A stretch of 38,685 nucleotides of DNA. It comes from an uncultured Roseburia sp. (GTDB taxonomy: Bacteria > Bacillota > Clostridia > Lachnospirales > Lachnospiraceae). Both the position numbers and the translations under genes were made by a program. Location of the stretch: positions 1-38,685 of the forward strand of contig CANTEO010000022.1 in NCBI GenBank assembly GCA_947652855.1. Reading direction: 5' to 3'. Under the pieces are notes generated by a model. It saw only the letters and a program-made list of their open reading frames with translations. It was not told the DNA's origin and did not search any database. Positions 24,844 to 30,967 of this stretch are shown here, piece after piece. Numbering within the stretch: the stretch's first letter is position 1; every line of letters begins with the position of its first letter.

Positions 24844-25722
24844 TTACAGGCCCTGCGCAACCTCCATCAGGTACTGCCCATATTCTGTCTTTAGCAGCGG
24901 CTGCGCCAGCCTCTCCAACTGTTCCTTTCCGATAAAGCCGCGTTTATAGGCAATTTCCTCAATGCAGGAAATATAAAGCCCCTGCCGCTTCTGAAACGCA
25001 GACACAAAATCAGCCGCCGCAAGCAGCATATCGTGATTTCCCGTGTCCAGCCAGGCGAATCCGCGCCCAAGCGTCTCCACCGACAGCGTCCCGCGCCTTA
25101 AGTATTCGTTATTGACGCTCGTAATCTCAATTTCACCCCTTGCGGAAGGCTTCACGCTCTCGGCAATCCGCACGACGTCATTGTCATAGAAATAAAGGCC
25201 AGGCACCGCATAATTGGATTTTGGGCGCTCGGGCTTCTCCTCTATGGACAGCGCCCTCCCGCCTTCGTCAAATTCCACAACGCCATATTCCCGGGGATCC
25301 CTAACGTAATACCCAAAAATTGTCGCCCCCGGCTCTGTGCCTGTGCGCTTCGCGACGCGGCGCAGGACGTTGGAAAAGCTCTGCCCATAAAAAATATTGT
25401 CGCCAAGCACCAAGGCCACCGCGTCCCTGCCAATAAAGTCGGCCCCGATAAGAAACGCGTCCGCAAGCCCCCTCGGCTCCGTCTGAATGGCATAGGAGAA
25501 GCTCATCCCAAGCTGCTCACCTGAGCCCAAAAGCTCCTCAAACACCGGCAAGTCCCTGGGCGTTGAGATAATCAGCACTTCCCGGATCCCCGCCAGCATC
25601 AGCGTGGACAGCGGGTAATAAATCATCGGCTTGTCATATATTGGCATAATCTGCTTGCTGATGGCCTTCGTCAGCGGATACAGCCGCGTCCCCGCGCCGC
25701 CCGCTAAAATAATCCCCTTCAT
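24844..25722 (-). CDS. rmlA: Glucose-1-phosphate thymidylyltransferase RmlA
   Basis: The 292-residue protein matches RmlA: 'MKGIILAGGAGTRLYPLT' is the dTTP-binding loop, 'SKQIMPIYDKPMIYYPLS' contains the conserved Lys, 'ALVLGDNIFYGQ' carries a metal-binding Asp, and 'EEKPERPKSNYAVPGLYFYD' sits at the sugar site. It makes dTDP-glucose from glucose-1-phosphate and dTTP, the first step to dTDP-rhamnose. The start at 25722 follows AAGGAG by five bases; a longer open frame from 25773 lacks support. It sits 94 bp after rmlB, a gap that contains a strong 11-bp inverted repeat, and 13 bp before rmlC. The length is the family norm. Confidence 0.96.
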   Translation of the reverse strand: MKGIILAGGAGTRLYPLTKAISKQIMPIYDKPMIYYPLSTLMLAGIREVLIISTPRDLPVFEELLGSGEQLGMSFSYAIQTEPRGLADAFLIGADFIGRDAVALVLGDNIFYGQSFSNVLRRVAKRTGTEPGATIFGYYVRDPREYGVVEFDEGGRALSIEEKPERPKSNYAVPGLYFYDNDVVRIAESVKPSARGEIEITSVNNEYLRRGTLSVETLGRGFAWLDTGNHDMLLAAADFVSAFQKRQGLYISCIEEIAYKRGFIGKEQLERLAQPLLKTEYGQYLMEVAQGL

Positions 25723-25763
25723 CGCTGCTCCTTCCGTTTCTTCCATGCCGCAAGAACGAAGGC

Positions 25764-25797
25764 TTGCCTTCACGAAAACTCCTCACCGTGAAGGCAA
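25764..25797 (-). promoter_or_regulatory. Intercistronic hairpin between rmlB and rmlA
   Basis: TTGCCTTCACG (25764-25774) and CGTGAAGGCAA (25787-25797) are a perfect 11-bp inverted repeat with a 12-base loop. No U-tract follows on the minus strand, so it is unlikely to be a strong terminator. Partly overlapping it, GAAGGC/GCCTTC (25758-25771) can form a smaller competing stem. It may tune rmlB mRNA stability or the ratio of RmlB to RmlA. Confidence 0.55.
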
Positions 25798-25816
25798 CCC
25801 TCCGTCCCGCGCATTT

Positions 25817-26896
25817 TTAATGATGATACATCTCGTCGTAGTACTTCTGGTAATCTCCGCTTGTCACGCGCTCCATCCATTCCTCATGCTCAAAAAACCA
25901 GGCAATCGTCTTTTTGATGCCCTCTTTGAACATCGTCTCCGGCTCCCAACCGATTTCTGCCTTAATTTTATCCGGCGCAATGGCATACCTTCTGTCATGC
26001 CCTTTGCGATCCTCCACATACGTGATTAAGTCCTTACTGACAAGCTTTCTTCTCTCATCGCCTTCCGGCAGCATTTCCAGAAGCGTCTCCAAAATAATGT
26101 TGATAATTTCTATATTCTGCTTCTCATTATGTCCGCCAATGTTGTAAGTCTCCCCTAACCTGCCCTTTTCCTGCACCATGTCAATTCCCTTCGCATGGTC
26201 GTCCACATACAGCCAGTCCCTGACGTTCTTCCCATCGCCGTACACTGGCAGCTTCTTGCCATGGAGGGCGTTATTGATAATCAGCGGAATCAGCTTTTCC
26301 GGGAACTGATACGGCCCATAATTGTTGGAGCAATTCGTAATGTTCGCCGGAAAATGGTATGTGTCAATATACGCCTTCACCAAAAAATCAGACGAAGCCT
26401 TGCTCGCAGAATAAGGGCTGTGCGGGTCATACGGCGTCGTCTCGTAAAAATAGCCGCCGTCCTCCTCCAGGGAGCCGTACACTTCATCGGTAGACACGTG
26501 CAAAAATTTCTTCCCCTCGCGATAAGAGCCGTCCGGCAGCTCCCATGCCTCCCTTGCGCAATTGAGCATCACCGCTGTGCCAAGCACGTTCGTCTTGATA
26601 AACACCTCCGGCGAGCGGATGCTTCTGTCCACATGGCTCTCCGCCGCAAAATGCACTACCCGGTCAATGTCATTCTCGCAAAAAATCTTTTGAATGGCCT
26701 CTTTATCTGTAATGTCCGCCTTTACAAACGTATAGTTCTCCCTGCCTTCCACTTCCTTTAAGTTTTCCAGATTGCCCGCATAGGTCAAGGCGTCCACATT
26801 AATGATGCGAATCTCCCCGCCATATTTGCGGAACATATAATGAATATAGTTAGAACCGATAAAGCCGGCCCCTCCGGTCACCAAATATGTCCTCAT
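25817..26896 (-). CDS. rmlB: dTDP-glucose 4,6-dehydratase RmlB
   Basis: The 359-residue protein is an extended SDR of the RmlB type: 'YLVTGGAGFIGSNY' binds NAD, 'NVDALTYAGNLENL' follows the dinucleotide fold, 'HFAAESHVDRS' and 'VSTDEVYGSL' give the catalytic Thr-Asp-Glu, and 'YSASKASSD' holds the Tyr-x3-Lys pair. It converts dTDP-glucose to the 4-keto-6-deoxy intermediate, step two of dTDP-rhamnose synthesis. The start at 26896 lies 11 bases after AGGAG, slightly long, but every motif begins just after it. It is the first gene of a minus-strand unit with a promoter near 27005-27033 and a leader of about 100 nt that can fold into three tandem hairpins. Confidence 0.96.
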   Translation of the reverse strand: MRTYLVTGGAGFIGSNYIHYMFRKYGGEIRIINVDALTYAGNLENLKEVEGRENYTFVKADITDKEAIQKIFCENDIDRVVHFAAESHVDRSIRSPEVFIKTNVLGTAVMLNCAREAWELPDGSYREGKKFLHVSTDEVYGSLEEDGGYFYETTPYDPHSPYSASKASSDFLVKAYIDTYHFPANITNCSNNYGPYQFPEKLIPLIINNALHGKKLPVYGDGKNVRDWLYVDDHAKGIDMVQEKGRLGETYNIGGHNEKQNIEIINIILETLLEMLPEGDERRKLVSKDLITYVEDRKGHDRRYAIAPDKIKAEIGWEPETMFKEGIKKTIAWFFEHEEWMERVTSGDYQKYYDEMYHH

Positions 26897-26928
26897 AGAC
26901 AAGCGTTCTCCTTTCCTCTGCCTAAAAA

Positions 26929-27009
26929 CATCCCATGATGCCATCTGGCATTTCACAAAGTATGCCCCTCCGGGCATCCCACGATGCCATTCGGCATTTC
27001 ACAAAGTAT
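26929..27009 (-). repeat. Two 35-bp direct repeats forming three tandem ATGCC/GGCAT hairpins in the rmlB leader
   Basis: Copies at 26929-26963 and 26975-27009 differ at three positions and start 46 bp apart. They contain ATGCC...GGCAT hairpins at 26938-26951 and 26984-26997. The spacer makes a third, ATGCCC...GGGCAT, at 26962-26977. All loops are four bases. The upstream copy overlaps the predicted rmlB -10 box, so the first hairpin would sit at the very 5' end of the mRNA. Five U residues follow the last repeat (26928-26924). Confidence 0.8.
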
Positions 27010-27033
27010 AGCATTTTATGTCAAAAAATACAA
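27005..27033 (-). promoter_or_regulatory. Extended -10 promoter for the rmlBAC-export unit
   Basis: Minus-strand TTGTAT (27033-27028), a 17-bp spacer and TGCTATACT (extended -10; box 27010-27005). The TG motif and a 5/6 -10 box compensate for a 3/6 -35. The predicted start is near 26998, leaving about 100 nt of leader before rmlB. Confidence 0.65.
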
Positions 27034-27142
27034 GATATGGAATTATATTGCCGCATAACGGCTTTAAGGCCCCTTAAGCCCAGGGCAAACACCATATCGT
27101 CAGCAAGCAGCCTGCTGCCCAGGCGCCCTATGGATTTTTATA

Positions 27143-27157
27143 AAAGGCGCTGCCTTT
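27143..27157 (-). terminator. Small hairpin after the GT2 gene, weak terminator candidate
   Basis: AAAGGC and GCCTTT form a 6-bp stem with a three-base loop, 8 bases after the stop codon at 27166. On the minus strand it ends in TTTTATA with no long U-tract, so termination would be partial at best. The rest of 27010-27142 holds GC-rich partial inverted repeats near 27060-27081 and the rmlB promoter, and no gene. Confidence 0.3.
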
Positions 27158-27165
27158 CGCTGTCA

Positions 27166-27990
27166 TCATCCCTTTACAAAAAGCTTTAAATAGACGCCCG
27201 CGGCAAAGTTCCGAAGCTTACGGATGCGCACGCTCCTTCGGATATCCGCGTCAGAAAGCGAAAGCTCGTTTCGGTATTTTTTCAGCAGATGGATATGCTC
27301 TTTCACATAGTCGTCCGTCTTATCCCCCGCCATCACTTCGCCCGTATTGGAGTCGTTCCGCACCCGAAAGTAATTGAGCGGCTCATGAATAATATAGACG
27401 TCCCCCATGCAGGCCAGCTTTACCCAAAAATCATAGTCCAGGATGTAAGTGTACCAGGGGTCAAACCCGCCCGCGTCCTTAAGGGCGCTTTTACGGAACG
27501 TATTTGCAAGCGGCGCGCCAAAGTAATTTTTCACAAACAGGCCCGCCCGCGCAATTTTCCTGCCATCCGTCAGGCCGCTTGCCTTATACCTCTTATAAAA
27601 TCCCTTCGGCTTCCCATTTAAGTCAAACAGCCTCGTGTCGCTTTCCGCAAGCACAGCGGAGGGATGCTCCAAAAGTGCCTTCACTTCCTGCTCCAAGCAG
27701 CTTTTAGAAAGCATATCGTCCGCGCAGATTAATTTGATAAATTCTCCGCTGCATTTGGACAGGCAGTGATTCCAATTTCCTGACATACCCAGATTCTTCT
27801 CATTTTTATAGAATTTAATCCTCTCATCTTTGATGCCTTCAATCACCTTGGCCGTATTGTCTTTTGAGTTGTCGTCGCAAATCACGAGCTCCAGGTTCTC
27901 GTAGGTCTGGCTTAAGATGGAATCAATCGTTTCCTTGATGTACGCGGCGTTGTTATACGCCGGGATGCATACGCTTACCAGTGGCTTCAT
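27166..27990 (-). CDS. GT2 family glycosyltransferase
   Basis: The 274-residue protein opens with 'PLVSVCIPAYNNAAYIKET' and continues with 'LVICDDNSKDNT' and 'NLGMSGNWNHCL'. 'ICADDML' carries the metal-binding acidic pair and 'YILDYDFWVKL' is the catalytic-base region. This is a standard inverting GT-A glycosyltransferase acting on a lipid-linked glycan or nucleotide sugar at the inner membrane face. It follows rmlD by 11 bp, so a rhamnosyltransferase role is plausible but not shown. The start at 27990 follows GGAG five bases upstream; a longer open frame extends into rmlD. It is the last gene before the rmlB promoter region. The length is typical of GT2 enzymes in capsule and wall-polysaccharide loci. 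Confidence 0.85.
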   Translation of the reverse strand: MKPLVSVCIPAYNNAAYIKETIDSILSQTYENLELVICDDNSKDNTAKVIEGIKDERIKFYKNEKNLGMSGNWNHCLSKCSGEFIKLICADDMLSKSCLEQEVKALLEHPSAVLAESDTRLFDLNGKPKGFYKRYKASGLTDGRKIARAGLFVKNYFGAPLANTFRKSALKDAGGFDPWYTYILDYDFWVKLACMGDVYIIHEPLNYFRVRNDSNTGEVMAGDKTDDYVKEHIHLLKKYRNELSLSDADIRRSVRIRKLRNFAAGVYLKLFVKG

Positions 27991-28001
27991 GTCCTCTCCC
28001 C

Positions 28002-28877
28002 TTATGCGTTTCCGAAAGCTTCCTTCATATATGCGCCAAGCGCGTCCTTCCAATCCGCCATTCGGAACGAATCGCCCGCCACAAGGCGCAGCATATAATT
28101 ATCCAGCACAGAATACGCCGGGCGCTTCGCAGGAGAATTGTACTCCTCCGTGGTGACGCGCTTCACCACGGTCTCCTTGCCCGCCATCCGAAAAATCTCT
28201 TCCGCAAAATCCGCCCAGCTGCACTGCCCCTCGCACGTCGCATGGTAAGTGCCGTAATTGTCTGTCGGCTCCAGAAAATGGATCATCTTCGCAAGCTCCG
28301 CCGCGCTGGTCGGCGAGCCGAACTGGTCGTCCACGACCGAAACCGTGTCATGTTCTTCGGAAAGCCGCAGCATCGTCTTCACGAAATTCTTCCCGTCGCC
28401 ATAGAGCCAGGCCGTGCGCAGGATAAAATGCTTCGACGAAAATTCCTTCACAAACCGTTCGCCTTCCCATTTTGTCTTCCCATACGCGCTGATTGGGCCA
28501 ACCTCGTCAAATTCCGTCAACGGCTTTGGAGAAGTCCCCGGAAACACATAATCCGTAGAGACATGAATCAGCTTTGCGCCTGTCATCGACGCCGCGATGC
28601 TTAAATTCCTGGCTCCAATCGCATTGATCTGATACGCTAAGTCCCACTGGCTCTCACAAGCGTCCACATTGGTATGGGCGGCGCAATTGATAATGACGTC
28701 CGGCCTCTCTAAACGCGTCAGGGCAACGGCCTCATCCACGTCCGTGATGTCTAACGGGACAATGCCCTCTCCCTCCGCTACGTCCGTGCAGACAAACGCC
28801 GCCTCATCCGTCCCGTATTCTTTCCTAAGCGCCCTTCCTAACTGCCCGTTGCAGCCAGTGATTAGTATTTTCTTCAT
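28002..28877 (-). CDS. rmlD: dTDP-4-dehydrorhamnose reductase RmlD
   Basis: The 291-residue protein matches RmlD: 'KILITGCNGQLGRAL' binds NADPH, 'PLDITDVD' and 'PDVIINCAAHTNVDACE' are family signatures, 'STDYVFPG' provides the catalytic Thr, and Tyr132-Gly-Lys-Thr-Lys136 is the Tyr-x3-Lys pair. 'RTAWLYG' and 'DQFGSPT' complete the pattern. It reduces the 4-keto group to give dTDP-L-rhamnose, the last step of the pathway. It is encoded apart from rmlB-A-C, in the upstream unit with two GT2 genes, 11 bp before one of them. AAAGGA stands seven bases before the ATG. In streptococcal rhamnan loci an RmlD homologue (GacA) is likewise separated from the other rml genes. Confidence 0.95.
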   Translation of the reverse strand: MKKILITGCNGQLGRALRKEYGTDEAAFVCTDVAEGEGIVPLDITDVDEAVALTRLERPDVIINCAAHTNVDACESQWDLAYQINAIGARNLSIAASMTGAKLIHVSTDYVFPGTSPKPLTEFDEVGPISAYGKTKWEGERFVKEFSSKHFILRTAWLYGDGKNFVKTMLRLSEEHDTVSVVDDQFGSPTSAAELAKMIHFLEPTDNYGTYHATCEGQCSWADFAEEIFRMAGKETVVKRVTTEEYNSPAKRPAYSVLDNYMLRLVAGDSFRMADWKDALGAYMKEAFGNA

Positions 28878-28893
28878 GTCATTTTCCTTTCTT

Positions 28894-29913
28894 TCATAGC
28901 ATATGGTTCAACAGAAATAAAGCCCTGACTGCCCAGTTGTCAAGCCCGCCCTGACGGTACCAGCGGCGGTCGAACAGAATGGTAAGCCGCCCCGGAAATG
29001 TCTCCGCTCCCAATATCGCGTCCACCAACGCATCCTTCTTTGGATCCGAATGATAATAATGCCGAAAGTCTAAAAGCTGCTTTTTTAAGCCGCCATGCCG
29101 TTTCTTAAGCTCCCTCGCCTTGGCGCGTACCGTCTCAAAGGCCGAGCCGCTGGCCCCCACTTCATTTTTGCCATGCTGACGGTAATAGATATAGGAATGC
29201 TCGTCATACTGCACCGTGCCAAGGTAAGACGCCGCCAGATAGCACCACCAGTCATGGTGAACAACATCCTCAGGCAGCCGCTCCACTAAAATGTCCACAA
29301 AGGCACGGTTCATCAGCGCCGTGCAGCCGGAGCATACGCTCTCAATGACGGCATTCCCGAATCCGGGGCTCACATGAGGGTTTTGCTGACGCTCCATCAC
29401 CTCCAGATTTTCATCCACAAGCGTCTTCGCGCTGCAATAGAGGGCCGGCCCCAAAACGCTCCTTAGCCGCTCCACTGCCTTTTCAATCTTCTCTGGAAGC
29501 CAATAGTCGTCCTGATCGCTAAACCCTATGTAAGAAGCCTCCCTGTCGCTTTTTTTCAGCAGCTCAAAAAAACTTCTGTTCACTCCTATATTTTTCCCCT
29601 GATAAGCCCGGATATTCGGATGAATTTCCTCATATTCCTTTAAAATGACAAACGTATCGTCGCTTGAGCCGTCGTCGCGGATTAAAATATCCACGTCTGG
29701 ATAGCTCTGCGCCAAAATGGAGTCAATCTGCTCTCTGATATACTCTTCCCCATTATAGGTTGACATCAAAATCTGCACCTTATTTGCCGGCTCCCTCGGC
29801 ACGTCGTCCGCAGCCTTTTGGGATTCCTCTGTTGCATTCTTCTGCGATTCGCCACATCCATCACTATTCATTTTCTTTTTAACATCTTCTCCTTTTCTTC
29901 CATTTTCATTCAT
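28894..29913 (-). CDS. GT2 family glycosyltransferase with hydrophilic N-terminal extension (rhamnosyltransferase-like)
   Basis: In this 339-residue protein the GT2 domain begins near residue 45: 'KVQILMSTYNGEEYI', 'DILIRDDGSSDDT', 'NIGVNRSFFELL' and 'IGFSDQDDYWLPEKIEKA' (Asp-Gln-Asp-Asp metal site), then 'HHDWWCYLAA' as the catalytic-base motif. This set resembles rhamnosyltransferases of wall-polysaccharide loci, and rmlD is adjacent (16 bp). The first 44 residues are charged and low-complexity (Glu, Lys, Ser, Asn) with no obvious fold, which is unusual for the family. No internal start with a good ribosome site would remove the extension. The ATG at 29913 sits two bases after AAGGA, closer than ideal. 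Confidence 0.83.
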   Translation of the reverse strand: MNENGRKGEDVKKKMNSDGCGESQKNATEESQKAADDVPREPANKVQILMSTYNGEEYIREQIDSILAQSYPDVDILIRDDGSSDDTFVILKEYEEIHPNIRAYQGKNIGVNRSFFELLKKSDREASYIGFSDQDDYWLPEKIEKAVERLRSVLGPALYCSAKTLVDENLEVMERQQNPHVSPGFGNAVIESVCSGCTALMNRAFVDILVERLPEDVVHHDWWCYLAASYLGTVQYDEHSYIYYRQHGKNEVGASGSAFETVRAKARELKKRHGGLKKQLLDFRHYYHSDPKKDALVDAILGAETFPGRLTILFDRRWYRQGGLDNWAVRALFLLNHML

Positions 29914-29918
29914 CTTCC

Positions 29919-30272
29919 TTACGCGCTTTTCGTGTCCTTGGCCGTTTTCTCCTCCAACAGCGCCACTTCCTGCGCCAGCCGCTTAATCTGCTCCGCCTGC
30001 CTGGAAACCTTGACTGTCAGCGTAAACAGCAAAAGCAGGGTAAAGCAAAATCCAAAGAAGAACATCATATTGACCGGAAGCTCTATGCCAAGCAAATGCA
30101 CCAGGCGGTTCATGATCCCGGGAAACAAATCCATCAGCAGCACCGCCGCGCCGACCGTCAGCCAGGAAAGCGCGAACTTAATGTCCAAAGCCTCCCTGCG
30201 CACCATATTGCCGATCCAAAGCAGCGCCAGCACAATGACGGCCGCCACAATCACTTGAATTTTCAAACTCAT
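29919..30272 (-). CDS. DUF2304 small membrane protein, GacJ-like partner of a polyprenyl-phosphate glycosyltransferase
   Basis: The 117-residue protein has three membrane helices (about 5-22, 33-50 and 65-90), followed by a charged, probably coiled-coil C-terminal tail with heptad-like Leu and Glu. This matches DUF2304 in length and layout. In group A Streptococcus the DUF2304 protein GacJ binds and stimulates GacI, a GT2 enzyme that makes undecaprenyl-phosphate-GlcNAc. The gene here lies five bases after a GT2 gene of exactly that polyprenol-phosphate type, and GGAGG precedes its ATG by eight bases. The likely role is as a membrane partner of that enzyme. The specific sugar is unknown. Confidence 0.82.
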   Translation of the reverse strand: MSLKIQVIVAAVIVLALLWIGNMVRREALDIKFALSWLTVGAAVLLMDLFPGIMNRLVHLLGIELPVNMMFFFGFCFTLLLLFTLTVKVSRQAEQIKRLAQEVALLEEKTAKDTKSA

Positions 30273-30277
30273 AGGCC

Positions 30278-30967
30278 CTACCTCCGCATTGCCGCTATTA
30301 AAATCGCAAGCGACACCTTAATCATATAATACACGGACTTCCTTGGCGAGATGGAGGAAACGCCTTCTTCCCTCGCGTTCATCTGCACCGGGATCTCGTC
30401 CACCCGCTTGCCCTTTTTCAAAATCGCGACCACGCTCTCCGGCTCCGGGTAGTCTTTCGGATAATTCTTTGCGTAAATCTCAATCACGTCCCGTCCCGCC
30501 AGGCGCATCCCAGAAGTCGGATCCGTGATTTTCTTCCCTGTGACAAGCCGGATCAGGCCCGTGAAATAACGGATGCCTACCCTTCGAATTCCTGAGGACT
30601 GAAACCCTTCTTTTTTGATATACCTCGACCCGATCACCATATCCAGATCCTCACGAATCAGCTTGTCCGCCATGGCGCCTAAGTACTTTGCGTTGTGCTG
30701 CCCATCCCCGTCAAACTGCACGGCAATGTCATACCCGTTTCGCCAGGCATAGACATATCCGGTCTGCACCCCGCCGCCAATCCCGAGGTTCACCGGAAGG
30801 CTTACAACCCGAAAGCGGTTTTCCTCACACACCCGAAGCGTATCGTCCGTCGAGCAGTCGTTAATCACGATGTAATCAAAATCCGGCGCGTTGCGCTGTA
30901 CGTCGCGCACCGTTTTCTCTATCCCTCCCTGCTCGTTATAAGCAGGGATAATGACTAGTTTCTTCAT
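30278..30967 (-). CDS. Polyprenyl-phosphate glycosyltransferase, dolichol-phosphate-mannose-synthase-like GT2
   Basis: The 229-residue protein is a compact GT2 of the DPM1/GacI type: 'KLVIIPAYNEQGGIEKTV', 'YIVINDCSTDDT', 'NLGIGGGVQTGY' and 'AVQFDGDGQH' with the metal-binding Asp-Gly-Asp, then 'VIGSRY' and 'DPTSGMRLAGR' near the acceptor site. The C-terminus ends in one short hydrophobic stretch. Such enzymes transfer a sugar from a nucleotide to undecaprenyl phosphate, providing donors for enzymes acting outside the membrane. The neighbours are DUF2304 (five bases downstream) and a multi-pass DUF2142 protein overlapping by ATGA. That is the three-part arrangement of GacI/GacJ/GacL or GtrB-type side-chain systems. 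The start at 30967 is set by the coupling; an earlier in-frame ATG at 31021 lies inside the DUF2142 gene. Confidence 0.86.
   Translation of the reverse strand: MKKLVIIPAYNEQGGIEKTVRDVQRNAPDFDYIVINDCSTDDTLRVCEENRFRVVSLPVNLGIGGGVQTGYVYAWRNGYDIAVQFDGDGQHNAKYLGAMADKLIREDLDMVIGSRYIKKEGFQSSGIRRVGIRYFTGLIRLVTGKKITDPTSGMRLAGRDVIEIYAKNYPKDYPEPESVVAILKKGKRVDEIPVQMNAREEGVSSISPRKSVYYMIKVSLAILIAAMRR

Noticed and set aside
26929..27009. CRISPR array
   Set aside because: Only two repeat copies with an 11-base spacer, three mismatches between them, and no cas genes. The arrangement fits tandem hairpins better.
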